A stretch of DNA of 64,000 bases from Mitsuokella sp. oral taxon 131 str. W9106 (GCF_000469545.1 NZ_KI273065.1:124001-188000), one strand, 5' to 3'; counted from the stretch's first letter, positions 44,941-53,844 are shown. Notes: generated by a model from the letters alone, not told the origin. Made by a program: numbers and translations.

Positions 44941-44956
44941 GCCGGCAAAAGCCGGC
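44941..44956 (-). terminator. motAB terminator
   Basis: GCCGGC arms (44941-44946, 44951-44956), four-base loop, extended by AA/TT pairs and followed on the minus strand by TCTTTTATTT. Just after the motB stop. Confidence 0.85.
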
Positions 44957-44965
44957 TTTTGGTTC

Positions 44966-45829
44966 TCAGTGCGGTGCCGATACGACAGCAGCTCCCCCCA
45001 TGGAAGTCGGCGTTCCGCTCGCACCAGAGCCCCCCGGTGCTCCCTGCGAAACACCATTCGCACCTTTCACGCCTTCATTCGGATTGAACTGATTGCTGCG
45101 CGCAATCAAGATCTCTACGCGGCGATTCTGCGCACGTCCTTCATCCGTGGCATTATCCGCAATCGGACGATACTCGCCGTAGCCGATCGCACTGAACCGC
45201 GCGGGATCCAGTTTCCCATTGATCGAGAACAGGAACTTCATGAACGTCAGCGCGCGTGCCGAACTCAGATCCCAGTTCGTCGGGAAACGCGCATTATGGA
45301 TCGGCACGTTGTCTGTATGCCCCGTGATGATGACACGCTGTGACACCGTTGCAAGAAGATTTGCTACGACAGGTCCGATCTTCTGCGACTCCGCAACGAG
45401 ATCCGCTGAGCCCGACGGGAAGAGTGCCTTCTCCTTGATGCGAATCATCAAGCCATCGTCCGTCATCGCCGTCGAGAGATCTTCGTCGAGCTGGTTCTGC
45501 TGGATGTAGTCGTCCATTTCCTTCTTGAGCTGCTCAAGCTTCTGATTCTCTTGAATGTACGCCGAGTTTCCCTTATCTTCATCGTACGGGATCTCCGCCT
45601 GACGGCCAGGGCTCGGTCCCATCTGATTGAAGAACGACGGGCCGCCCATATTGAATGCCGAACTGAACGCCTGTGCCATTGCCGTTACTTTCGTCTGATC
45701 TGTCTGTGAGATTGCAAAGAGTGAGATAAAGAGCGCGAGGAGCAGCGTCATGAGATCCGAATACGGAAGCAGCCAAGCCTCGCTTGCTTCTTCCTCATGG
45801 GGTGCTCCACGCTTTTTCCGTTTCGCCAT
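44966..45829 (-). CDS. motB: Flagellar stator protein MotB
   Basis: Peptidoglycan-anchored half of the flagellar stator. 287 residues: basic N-terminus, one helix LPYSDLMTLLLALFISLFAIS with the ion-binding Asp, plug/linker, OmpA-like domain (about 130-245) with ITGHTDNVPI and NWDLSSARAL, and a Gly/Ser/Ala-rich C-terminal tail. Coupled to motA (3-base gap). The Tyr-Ser-Asp context does not by itself fix H+ or Na+ use. Confidence 0.96.
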   Translation of the reverse strand: MAKRKKRGAPHEEEASEAWLLPYSDLMTLLLALFISLFAISQTDQTKVTAMAQAFSSAFNMGGPSFFNQMGPSPGRQAEIPYDEDKGNSAYIQENQKLEQLKKEMDDYIQQNQLDEDLSTAMTDDGLMIRIKEKALFPSGSADLVAESQKIGPVVANLLATVSQRVIITGHTDNVPIHNARFPTNWDLSSARALTFMKFLFSINGKLDPARFSAIGYGEYRPIADNATDEGRAQNRRVEILIARSNQFNPNEGVKGANGVSQGAPGGSGASGTPTSMGGAAVVSAPH

Positions 45830-45832
45830 ATC

Positions 45833-46609
45833 TTACTCGCCACCCTTCAGTGCGTCACGCTGGGACTGCGGGATGAATACCATGAGCTTTGCTTCGATGG
45901 CCGTCGGCGAATCGCCTGCCTGCAGGGAAAGAATGCCCTCTATGATCATGCGCTTCTCGCTGACCTCTTCCTCCGACAAGAGCTTGAGCTTGTTGGCGAG
46001 CGGCAGGTAGATAACGTATGCCGAGAAAATACCGAGGATTGTCGCGATAAATGCAGCTGCGATGGCATGACCGAGCTTATCGACATCGTTCAGGTTGCCG
46101 AGTGCTGCGATCAGGCCGACGACGGCACCGAGAACGCCCAGTGTCGGTGCGTACGTGCCTGCCTGCGAGAGCATGAGACGTCCCGTCGCATGGCGTTCCT
46201 GCATGACCGAAAGCTCCGCGTCGAGGACATCGCCGACGAAATCCGGATCCATGCCATCGATGACCATGCCGAGACCGGTACGGAAGAACGGGTCTTCGAT
46301 CTCCTGCACCTTGCTCTCAAGGGCAAGGATACCTTCACGGCGCGCGATTTGGGACAGCTCGACAAAGAGCTGCAAAAGCGCAGCCTTCTCATGAACAGGC
46401 GGCTTTTTGAACGTCATGCCGACCAGCTTCGGGAACGTCTTCAGCTGATCCATCTTGAACGCGATGAACAGGCATGAGAACGTACCACCGATGATGATAA
46501 GGAATGCTGCCGGGTTGTTCATTGCGCTCAGCGGCGCGCCTTTCAGGATCATACCGACGAAGACCGATATAAGACCCATGACCAACCCTATGACGGTCGA
46601 TATTTCCAA
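45833..46609 (-). CDS. motA: Flagellar stator protein MotA
   Basis: Membrane stator subunit that drives rotation against FliG. 258 residues, four helices (about 5-25, 32-52, 150-170, 180-205), a large cytoplasmic loop between helices 2 and 3 with REGILALESKVQEI and DFVGDVLDAELSVM, and AGTYAPTLGVLGAVVGLI with the conserved prolines. Upstream gene of motB; no sigma-28 promoter was found at good spacing. Confidence 0.96.
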   Translation of the reverse strand: MEISTVIGLVMGLISVFVGMILKGAPLSAMNNPAAFLIIIGGTFSCLFIAFKMDQLKTFPKLVGMTFKKPPVHEKAALLQLFVELSQIARREGILALESKVQEIEDPFFRTGLGMVIDGMDPDFVGDVLDAELSVMQERHATGRLMLSQAGTYAPTLGVLGAVVGLIAALGNLNDVDKLGHAIAAAFIATILGIFSAYVIYLPLANKLKLLSEEEVSEKRMIIEGILSLQAGDSPTAIEAKLMVFIPQSQRDALKGGE

Positions 46610-46796
46610 AGTAAATGCCCCCTTAATCTTTGCCTGCGCAACAAAGCAAAACTCCCCTTTTTGCTTCTGCTTCCGTTACAAGCCCTTTTGCGGAGCTTGT
46701 GCTGCATATTATATATTATTCTATGGGCACGCGAAAAATCCTAGCAATTTTTGAAAAAAATTTTTTTCTATCTCTAATAAAAGGGTATCGGCTCGG

Positions 46797-48938
46797 TTAG
46801 ATTTTATCGGCATCACCTGGTTTTCGTTCCTCATACCATGCGGGCCGCGCTTTCCGCATATCGGGCCACTGCAGGCCATGGCTGTCAATCGTATCGAGGA
46901 AAGCCTTTGCAATGCCGTCGAAAAATTGAATCACGTTTGCATCCTTCGTCTCTTTTTCCGTACCGCGACGATAGACCACGCGTTTCGCGCCACGAAGATC
47001 GGCACGTCCATCCTCATCCGTGATCTCCAGCGACTTGAGGCGCCATTCGTACGCCTTCGTGCGAATCGCACAGAAAAAGGGGATGCCAGGATAGAGGGAC
47101 ATGCTGATCGCGTACCCACGTTCTTCACCGCCAAGCACCTTCGGAACGCATCCATCCACAACGCGGACGGGGAAGCCCAAAAGCGATCCGAGGGTCGGGA
47201 AGATATCCACCGTGCTCGTCATTTCTTCCACTCGTCCGAGTGAAGGAACGCCGCCTCCGCGAAGCATGAAGGCCGCACCGGTTTGATAATCACTAAGAAG
47301 ATAGTGGTTTTTCTCATAAATGGGAAGGCCGTGGTCCGAATAAAGCATCACAAGGAATTCATCTTCCTCGTAGTGCTCGGCAATATAGTCGAACAGCCAG
47401 CCGAGCGCACGATCCGTCTCACGTGCCGCCTCACGCGTCCATGCCGCATAGCGTTCATTTTTCGGCAGGTAAACGGAAGTCACCTTGCCCTCGCCGACCG
47501 TATTGCGTTCTGCAATAGGAAGAGAAGTCTGCGCCGAAAGCGGAAGCTGACCTTTCGTTCGCGGTCCCCAAGGATGCAGATCCATCGTATGCACGACCAG
47601 GAATTGGTCCACCTCATGAAACGCCTCTAGCTGCGAAATCGCTCGCGCAACGCCATCATGCACGCGAAGCCCGTACGGATTCGCAAGGATACGGTCATGT
47701 CCATCCAAGACCTCTGTCCAAACACTATCGCCCGCACCGAGCAATATCGTGCAATAGTAACCAAGTTTTTTCATTTCCCTCGAAAGGGTCTGCACATCCG
47801 GATTGATCGCGTACGATTCGCGTTCACTATAAATCTGCGTGTGGTGCGGATAAAGACCGGTCTCAATGGACGGCACCGATGGATATGTGTATTCCGAAAC
47901 CGAATGATGGTCATCGAAGATGACGCCTTGTTCAAAAAACCGCAAAATATTCGGCACGAGTGCATACATTTCGTCTTTGATGGCACGCCAGCAAAACGCA
48001 TCGAGAAAAAGGCTCAAAACGACCTTGCGTCTTTTCGGGCTGTGCCCAAGCGGTATCGGCGCCCCGCATACCATCGTCTGATCGGAAGAAATATTGGTTG
48101 CCTCTTTCAGGCGATAAAACTGAAATGCATACAGGCCAAGGTCATTCCCGCCTGCCTTTCCTGTCTGGAGTTCATGGAAGCGGAACTCCTGCCCAAGCTC
48201 TGTGCCCGCAACCGGAAGGATAGCCCCGCCTTCAGGCACTTCCACACGATGTTCCTCGCCCGCCGGAAGCTCCGCTGCCTTCATAAGATCAAATGGAAGA
48301 TCCGCATCCTCAACGAGCCTTTCATGTGCTGCGATATGTTTTAAGAGCATCCCGCGGCCATCCAGAAACGATGCCGCCTCCACATAGGCGCCAACCCAAT
48401 AGCGTTGTTTTTCTCTCTGATACATGGTAGGAAGAAACGTACCGATATACGACTTTTTCTGATCCAAAAGCCCTTCCTCTGTCATCTCCATGCGATGCCG
48501 TGCAACCGGCGCATAATTCCCTTGGCTCATGCCAAGGGAGAGAAACTCCAGCGAATCGTTCAGTTCATGGCGTGGCACATCGAGTTGGATCGGCATACCA
48601 TACAGATCGGACAGAAAGCCCATAAAGAGCATCGCCATGGGAAAATCGCGCTCCGCTTTATAAACGTCGCGAAGCACTTCCCATAACACAAGATTCACTT
48701 TTCGATGGCGAAAGGCTTTTTTCGCGTATTCGGCTGCGACGGAAACGCCCCCTTGTGCGAGGGCGTAACGCGCATAGAGAATCTCCCCCTCCGCATCATC
48801 CGCATCGCGTTTCCAAAACCGTGCGAGCAGCGCCAAATACGCATCATCGAACGCTCCCGCTTCCAACTTTTCCATCAGGAGATGAAAAAGCCGAATTCGT
48901 TCCCGCTCTTCTTCCGTGTATCCCGCCTTGTACTCCAT
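46797..48938 (-). CDS. Sulfatase/alkaline-phosphatase-fold protein with helical N-terminus
   Basis: 713 residues. The N-terminal ~130 residues look like TPR-type helical repeats (AYLALLARFWKRDADDAEGE, then AEYAKKAFRHRKVNL). The C-terminal part (about 310-640) has the alkaline-phosphatase superfamily pattern: VVLSLFLDAFCWRAI (metal Asp), SEYTYPSVPSIETGLYPHHT (nucleophile loop), VVHTMDLHPWG and LYSDHGLPIY. No signal peptide or membrane helix is seen, so it is probably cytoplasmic, unlike LTA synthases. Relatives occur in surface-glycan or flagellar glycosylation regions (memory); motAB is the neighbour. Substrate unknown. ATG 48938 follows AAGGAAG. Confidence 0.82.
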   Translation of the reverse strand: MEYKAGYTEEERERIRLFHLLMEKLEAGAFDDAYLALLARFWKRDADDAEGEILYARYALAQGGVSVAAEYAKKAFRHRKVNLVLWEVLRDVYKAERDFPMAMLFMGFLSDLYGMPIQLDVPRHELNDSLEFLSLGMSQGNYAPVARHRMEMTEEGLLDQKKSYIGTFLPTMYQREKQRYWVGAYVEAASFLDGRGMLLKHIAAHERLVEDADLPFDLMKAAELPAGEEHRVEVPEGGAILPVAGTELGQEFRFHELQTGKAGGNDLGLYAFQFYRLKEATNISSDQTMVCGAPIPLGHSPKRRKVVLSLFLDAFCWRAIKDEMYALVPNILRFFEQGVIFDDHHSVSEYTYPSVPSIETGLYPHHTQIYSERESYAINPDVQTLSREMKKLGYYCTILLGAGDSVWTEVLDGHDRILANPYGLRVHDGVARAISQLEAFHEVDQFLVVHTMDLHPWGPRTKGQLPLSAQTSLPIAERNTVGEGKVTSVYLPKNERYAAWTREAARETDRALGWLFDYIAEHYEEDEFLVMLYSDHGLPIYEKNHYLLSDYQTGAAFMLRGGGVPSLGRVEEMTSTVDIFPTLGSLLGFPVRVVDGCVPKVLGGEERGYAISMSLYPGIPFFCAIRTKAYEWRLKSLEITDEDGRADLRGAKRVVYRRGTEKETKDANVIQFFDGIAKAFLDTIDSHGLQWPDMRKARPAWYEERKPGDADKI

Positions 48939-49094
48939 GACAAACTTCCTTATAACAGCCAAATTCCTAACCTCACTGCCATATTGTACAAGATTTCATC
49001 TTTTTTGTACACAAAAAGAATCCTGCAGATGACCAAGAAGCATCTGTGCCGGCTCAGTCCGTAGCACATCGACCAGCCAATGCAGCATAGAAAA

Positions 49095-49122
49095 AGCGCA
49101 GCAGCATGATGGCTGCTACGCT
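49095..49122 (-). terminator. folB terminator
   Basis: Stem AGCG(T)AGCAGC / GCTGCT(G)CGCT with a 6-base loop, followed on the minus strand by TTTTTC. Lies in the 250-base gap between folB and the sulfatase-fold gene, which otherwise shows only AT-rich promoter-like sequence near 48983-49014. Confidence 0.75.
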
Positions 49123-49190
49123 CAGGCCTAACGTTTTGGGGATCACGACACGACAGAATGAACCGGCTTCTATGCAACGGCACGCATGTC

Positions 49191-49553
49191 TTACTTCGCT
49201 TCGCGCGTCGTCTCGACCTCGATATAGTCCATCGGGCCGGAGATTGGAACGGACGGCTTGCGGATGCGCGTCGTAACGCGTGCAAAATGCGGATATTTCG
49301 CGAGGAGCTGGTTCCCGATATGTGCCGAGAGCGCCTCAAGCATCTGAAAGCGCTTGTTCTCCGTCACTTCTTTTACGATATCGTAGATCGAAGCAGGGTC
49401 GACGCCGTCCTCGATCCGATCCGTGTCGGAGACCCGGTCATCTTTCGTGTCAACCTCAACGTCAATGTAAAACTTTTGTCCCTGCTCACGCTCGTACTCA
49501 TAGACACCATGAAATCCATAGAACATCATGTTGAGAATCCTAACTTTTGTCAT
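49191..49553 (-). CDS. folB: Dihydroneopterin aldolase
   Basis: Converts dihydroneopterin to 6-hydroxymethyl-dihydropterin in folate synthesis. 120 residues; FYGFHGVYEYEREQGQKFYI with the catalytic Tyr/Glu region, VEVDTKDD, and a C-terminal RIRKPSVPISG containing the catalytic Lys. Stands alone here without folK or folP. GGAGCGGAAGAA precedes the ATG. Confidence 0.95.
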   Translation of the reverse strand: MTKVRILNMMFYGFHGVYEYEREQGQKFYIDVEVDTKDDRVSDTDRIEDGVDPASIYDIVKEVTENKRFQMLEALSAHIGNQLLAKYPHFARVTTRIRKPSVPISGPMDYIEVETTREAK

Positions 49554-49638
49554 TTCTTCCGCTCCTTATTCATAATTGTCTCGGCATTACATTTCCACCC
49601 ATTTGGAACAATTCGCTAATGCAGGAGGATTTCCTTCT

Positions 49639-49716
49639 TCAATGCGTAAAAAGATCATCCCAAAACGTGTATGCAATCATCAAGAAAACGAGCAGCAAAA
49701 GGAAAGCGTCGCCCAT
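49639..49716 (-). CDS. Possible 25-residue membrane microprotein
   Basis: ATG to TGA frame encoding MGDAFLLLLVFLMIAYTFWD plus five residues: one hydrophobic helix with an acidic C-terminal side. It lies in the gap between the NlpC/P60 terminator and folB. AAGGA is 11-12 bases upstream, a poor distance, and no clear promoter is seen. Translation is unproven. Confidence 0.25.
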   Translation of the reverse strand: MGDAFLLLLVFLMIAYTFWDDLFTH

Positions 49717-49742
49717 CCAAAACCATCCTTCTTAAGAGAAAA

Positions 49743-49764
49743 AAGAGAGGCAGATGCCTCTCTT
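49743..49764 (-). terminator. NlpC/P60 gene terminator
   Basis: Perfect arms AAGAGAGGCA (49743-49752) and TGCCTCTCTT (49755-49764), 2-base centre (effective loop larger), followed on the minus strand by TTTTTCTC. Confidence 0.85.
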
Positions 49765-49779
49765 ACATAACGCATGGTA

Positions 49780-50442
49780 TCACATGACACGGCGCGCGCC
49801 AATGTAGCAGGAGCCCCAATAAGAGCTGTAAATCGAGGCAATCGAGACACCCTGGCTCGAAGATGCATTGATGAATTCTCCGTCGCCGAGATAGATGCCG
49901 ACGTGAGATGGGCCAACATCGTACGTGGAGAAGAATACGAGATCGCCCGCCTGCAGCTCGCTCGTCGAAACAGGATAGCCGCATTCATACTGCGCATCTG
50001 CCGTACGCGGAAGGTAAATGCCCGCATTTGCGAAAACGTAACGAACATAGCCGGAACAGTCAAACCCGCTCGGCGTCGTGCCGCCAAAAACGTAAGGAAC
50101 GCCAAGATAGTTCATCGAATCCGATACGACACGCCGCGCAATGTAGTTCGACCCGCGCGAAATCTCCGGCATCGACTTGCCGAGAAGCGCCGCATACGTC
50201 GACGGACCGACGAGGCCATCCGCTTCAAGCCCCTGCGAAGCCTGGAATGCTTTGACCGCCTCCGCCGTAGCAGGGCCGAATGCGCCGTCTGCCGCGACAT
50301 CGTAGCCGAGGCTCGCAAGCTGTCCCTGGATCTCGGCAACATCACTGCCCTCGTCACCAACACGGAACGCAGAAGCGCTGCATACAGCGAACCAGCACAT
50401 CAAGACCATGGATAGTAGAAATACACGCGTTGCTTTTCTCAA
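49780..50442 (-). CDS. Secreted peptidoglycan hydrolase: PG-binding + NlpC/P60
   Basis: 220 residues: signal peptide (about 1-25, MRKATRVFLLSMVLMCWF then an AxA-type site near SASAF), peptidoglycan-binding domain 1 (about 28-88, VGDEGSDVAEIQGQLASLGY), and NlpC/P60 endopeptidase (about 100-220) with catalytic Cys in GFDCSGYV and His in PSHVGIYLG. Cleaves stem peptides in the wall or periplasm. Expression is predicted to respond to c-di-AMP through the riboswitch upstream (50464-50700). Confidence 0.95.
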   Translation of the reverse strand: MRKATRVFLLSMVLMCWFAVCSASAFRVGDEGSDVAEIQGQLASLGYDVAADGAFGPATAEAVKAFQASQGLEADGLVGPSTYAALLGKSMPEISRGSNYIARRVVSDSMNYLGVPYVFGGTTPSGFDCSGYVRYVFANAGIYLPRTADAQYECGYPVSTSELQAGDLVFFSTYDVGPSHVGIYLGDGEFINASSSQGVSIASIYSSYWGSCYIGARRVM

Positions 50443-50463
50443 AAATCCACTCCTCTCTTTATT

Positions 50464-50700
50464 CGCCTACGAGGTTAGCTGCCGGGTTAGGATGAAGAAA
50501 GCCACCCTCGCATGCACTGCCATGAAGGCAATCCTGCCTGACACCGCAGTGGCATGCGTTCACCCCATACCGCAAGGTTCTGTCCAAAACCTGGATCAGC
50601 GCCTTGCGAGACATTGGTTCCCCCGCTCCTGGGCTGGACTCGGCTTGCTGCAAACGATACACAGATGCGCCGCATGAGACGCCACGCATCCCGTTGCATG
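50464..50700 (-). ncRNA. c-di-AMP riboswitch (ydaO-yuaA class)
   Basis: On the minus strand the conserved blocks of this class appear in order: GGGGGAACCAATG (plus 50612-50624), GGGGTGAA near 50554-50561, and CAGCTAACCTCGTAGGCG (50464-50481), immediately upstream of the NlpC/P60 ribosome site. This class normally turns expression off when c-di-AMP binds. Outer boundary approximate. An AT-rich -10-like stretch lies near 50710-50718. Confidence 0.9.
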
Positions 50701-50808
50701 AACCCATCTATAATAATACGGCTATGCCGCATTACGCCTACTTCAAAACGAAAACTTCTTTCACTATGTTTCCATTCTTTTTTCAGATTTGTTCTTAACA
50801 TGAAAACA

Positions 50809-50825
50809 GGCTGCGTATCGCAGCC
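50809..50825 (-). terminator. rnpB terminator
   Basis: GGCTGCG and CGCAGCC arms (50809-50815, 50819-50825) with a 3-base loop, followed on the minus strand by TGTTTTC, about 25-40 bases after the end of the RNase P RNA. Confidence 0.8.
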
Positions 50826-50849
50826 AGTGTCATGATTCCCTTTTGTTGT

Positions 50850-51207
50850 CATAAGCAGTCAGTAAGCCGAGTTTTGTTCCGCTTGTGCGGCGACAATCAT
50901 TTATCTAGGCACGACAGTTGCCTGCCGGCTCAAGCGACGCTACCCGGAAGGTTCCGCGGGCCGCATCATCCCTTCCCTATTTGGTCTTGCTCCGTGTGGG
51001 GTTTGCCAAAGCCAGCCAGTCACCTGACTGCTGGTGCGCTCTTGCCGCACCTTTCCACCCTTGCCTGCAAAGCAGGCGGTCTAAATCTCTATGGCACTTT
51101 CCCTAAGGTCACCCTCGCTGGACGTTATCCAGCACACTGCCCTGTGGAGCCCGGACTTTCCTCATCAGCGTAACCGCTGCCGCGATTGTCTTGACTACTT
51201 ATACCAA
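50850..51207 (-). ncRNA. rnpB: RNase P RNA (type A)
   Basis: Catalytic RNA of RNase P, which trims tRNA 5' ends. The minus strand contains the signature GAGGAAAGTCCGGGCTCC near the 5' end, AGGGTGACC, GGTAAACCCC-like GGCAAACCCCAC, and the 3' CGGCTTACTGACTGCTTAT, whose end pairs with ATAAGTAGTCA at the 5' end (P1 helix). Length about 355. Ends are approximate. A consensus promoter (51215-51243) fits this start. Confidence 0.95.
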
Positions 51208-51214
51208 CGGGTAC

Positions 51215-51243
51215 ATTATAGCAAGGACAGACCCGTTTGTCAA
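51215..51243 (-). promoter_or_regulatory. rnpB promoter
   Basis: Full consensus TTGACA (51243-51238), 17-base spacer, TATAAT (51220-51215), 7-8 bases before the predicted RNA start and just after the helicase gene stop. Confidence 0.85.
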
Positions 51244-51261
51244 ATCCGCTTCCCTTTTGTC

Positions 51262-53844
51262 CTACAAGCGTTCGACACGATCCCTCGGCAAAGCCCGCAG
51301 GAAACGGCTTGCCGTGCGTTCATGTCCATAGAGATATTGGCTCCAGGAGAGGAAGAGCTGCTTCTTCGCGCGCGTGATCGCAACGTAGAACAGACGCGCT
51401 TCCTCTTCCATACGGTCATCCTGCCCGACGGAAAAACTGGGAAATGTCCCTTCCTGCAGCCCTGCGAGAAACACGTAGTCAAATTCCGTGCCCTTCGCTT
51501 GATGGATCGTGAGGATCGGAATTTTCGGATGTGTCGAAAGCGCATCGAGCTCCGTTGTCGAAAGCGTCGCATAGCGCAGGAAGCGTAGGACGGCGTCCAT
51601 GGGGCGCATGCTCGGATCATCGAAATCGCGTGCCTGACGGAAAAGGTCGCGCAGGTTCTCGATGCGCTGCTCTTCCCCTCGCGCGCGGTAGTAAGCGTCA
51701 ATGCCTGCATCCACGACGATGCGGCCGAGGAGCTGCCACGGGCGCAGCGTGCCAGCCGCCTCACGAAACGCGTGCATGTGCATCGCAAAGTCCTCAAATC
51801 CATCTTTCCACTTGGCCATATAGATACGTCGCTCTTTTTCATGCGGGCGCACGTCGTGCTCGACGACATAATGCAGGATCTCTGCGGTCGCACGTATATC
51901 ATCGAACGCATCGTGCGTGGACTCATGCGAAACGCTGCAGAACTTGCCGAGATACGAAAGCTTATAATTCGGAAGCTCCGGATAAAATCGCCGAAACAAG
52001 TCGAGCGTATCGTAGTACGTGCGGAAATCGAGCTGTGGAAGACCGAGCCGCGCGAGGTGGCTGCCGAGAATGGAAAGATCGTACGTCACGTTGTGCCCGA
52101 CGATAACGCTCCCTTTGGCAAACACACAAAATGCCTGCAAGACATCTCGCGCATTTTCGCCGTGCTCCCTTAACCACGCATCCGTGATATGGTGAACGCG
52201 TTCGCTCGTGCCGACTGAAATCGACGGCGTGAGCAACCGATTGAATTTCGCCTTTGCTTTCCCGTCTTTCGCAAGCCGAATGCCGGCGATTTGAATGATC
52301 TCATCGCGTGTCGCGTCCAGCCCCGTCGCCTCGACATCGAAGACGACGACATTCTCTTCGTCAAGTGCCGTGAGGAGCACGGCAAATGGATCGCCAAAGC
52401 GTCTCGCCGCATCGTCGAGGTAGTCTGTGATGCGAATGCCCGCTGCCCGATAGGCAGCGGCCGCTATCTTTCGGATCGTAGCAGGTCCGATCCCGCGCCC
52501 GAATCGATTTAAGAGGCGAATGCAGCTTGCCGTATCGTGTTTGTTGACGATAAGCTTCAAAAAGGCGAGTACATCCTTGATCTCCTGCCGCCGAAAGAAT
52601 TTCATATCGTCGATGCGCATAAAAGGCAGCCTCTCCTCCTCCGCAACGAGTGTGGAAAGACTGCGAAACTGCCCGGACAAGTCTTTGTTGTACCGATTGC
52701 TTCGCGTCAAGATGCAGATACGCGACGCATCATCCGGCGCGAGCTGCTGGATCTGCCCGTAGATCCACTGTGCTTCTTCCGCAAAATCCATTGCGCTCTT
52801 CAAGAGGATCGGCGCACCGATGCAGGTGCTCGCCGCGTGAATCCCCTGCGGATAGAAATCCGCAACACGCCTCCCAAAGAGTCCCTTGAGCACGCCGAAC
52901 GCCGCCGACAAGAGCGTCTGCGTCGCACGGTAATTTTTCGTAAGCACGATGCGAATGGGATGGTATGCCAGCTCAAATTGATGCAGCACGCATTCCGGCC
53001 GCGATCCGCGCCACTCGTAAATGGTCTGAAAGCAATCGCCCGCGAGCAGCAGCCTGCTCGTTCCGAAGATGCGCGAGAGAATCGCATACTCCAATTCGCT
53101 CGTATCCTGCACTTCATCGATATGAATGTAGGCGAACCGACGCGCCCACTTGATCGCCACGGCATCCTCGGCCAAAAGGCGCGCCGCCCCTGCGATGAGA
53201 TCGGTGAAATCCAGCCCGTGCAGCTCATGGAGCCTTTGATCGTACTCTGCCGTGACACGCGGTCCATTCCCACACCACCAGAGGAAGAGCCGATTGTAAA
53301 AATGAAAACCACCGTCAACAGCAAGGCGGCGCAGGCGCGTCTCCTGTTCCGTTCGAATGCATTCCAACGCCAAGCGGTAATCTGCAAAGACGTCGCCCGT
53401 ATCGATGGCACGGGAAGCGCGCTCCGTCTTGAGCTCCGCGACGAGATTCTGCACGGATAAAAGCGGCCAATCCTCTTCCAGGAGGTCGCGCAATAGGCTT
53501 TGGCAATCGACTTCATCGAAAATTGCCGCATCGGAAAAAAAATCTCCGCTGCGCTTCGCCTCCATGCGTAAGACGTCGTAGCAGAATGCGTGAAATGTCC
53601 GCACGAGCACGCGCCTGCCAGCCTCTCCTACGCGCTCCTCTATGCGGTCACGCATCTCACGGCACGCTTTATTGGTAAACGTCAGGCATAGGATTTCCTC
53701 CGGCTCCGTCTTGCCGGCTGCCAAAATATTGGCGATACGGTATGCGAGCGTATTCGTCTTGCCCGTTCCGGCTGGTGCGAGCAGCAAGATGTGATCCGTC
53801 AGATTTTCTGCTGCCTGACGCTGCAATTCGTTCAGCCCTGCCAT
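51262..53844 (-). CDS. UvrD-family helicase with an inserted DEDDh exonuclease
   Basis: 860 residues. SF1A helicase motifs: LAPAGTGKTNTLAYR (motif I, about 21-35), LTFTNKACREMRDR (Ia), YIHIDEVQDTS (II), AGDCFQTIYEWRGS (III), KNYRATQTL (IV), and near the C-terminus LTIHQAKGTEFDYVFLAG (V) and RLFYVAITRAKKQLFLS (VI). Between IV and V, at about 495-665, sits a DnaQ-like exonuclease: VVFDVEATGLD (D, E), IVGHNVTYDL (D) and STHDAFDDIRAT (H, D), all catalytic residues present. Probably acts in DNA repair or processing with its own 3'-5' exonuclease. No rexAB-like partner nearby; followed by rnpB. Confidence 0.9.
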   Translation of the reverse strand: MAGLNELQRQAAENLTDHILLLAPAGTGKTNTLAYRIANILAAGKTEPEEILCLTFTNKACREMRDRIEERVGEAGRRVLVRTFHAFCYDVLRMEAKRSGDFFSDAAIFDEVDCQSLLRDLLEEDWPLLSVQNLVAELKTERASRAIDTGDVFADYRLALECIRTEQETRLRRLAVDGGFHFYNRLFLWWCGNGPRVTAEYDQRLHELHGLDFTDLIAGAARLLAEDAVAIKWARRFAYIHIDEVQDTSELEYAILSRIFGTSRLLLAGDCFQTIYEWRGSRPECVLHQFELAYHPIRIVLTKNYRATQTLLSAAFGVLKGLFGRRVADFYPQGIHAASTCIGAPILLKSAMDFAEEAQWIYGQIQQLAPDDASRICILTRSNRYNKDLSGQFRSLSTLVAEEERLPFMRIDDMKFFRRQEIKDVLAFLKLIVNKHDTASCIRLLNRFGRGIGPATIRKIAAAAYRAAGIRITDYLDDAARRFGDPFAVLLTALDEENVVVFDVEATGLDATRDEIIQIAGIRLAKDGKAKAKFNRLLTPSISVGTSERVHHITDAWLREHGENARDVLQAFCVFAKGSVIVGHNVTYDLSILGSHLARLGLPQLDFRTYYDTLDLFRRFYPELPNYKLSYLGKFCSVSHESTHDAFDDIRATAEILHYVVEHDVRPHEKERRIYMAKWKDGFEDFAMHMHAFREAAGTLRPWQLLGRIVVDAGIDAYYRARGEEQRIENLRDLFRQARDFDDPSMRPMDAVLRFLRYATLSTTELDALSTHPKIPILTIHQAKGTEFDYVFLAGLQEGTFPSFSVGQDDRMEEEARLFYVAITRAKKQLFLSWSQYLYGHERTASRFLRALPRDRVERL

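Noticed and set aside
46610-46830. Sigma-28 flagellar promoter for motAB
   Set aside because: A CCGATA box is present near 46787 but the only TAAA is 11 bases away instead of about 15-16, and the box lies on the wrong side of the sulfatase-fold gene.
50408-50852. Several 80-120 codon frames between the NlpC/P60 gene and rnpB
   Set aside because: They run across the c-di-AMP riboswitch and the RNase P RNA terminator; these RNAs explain the sequence.
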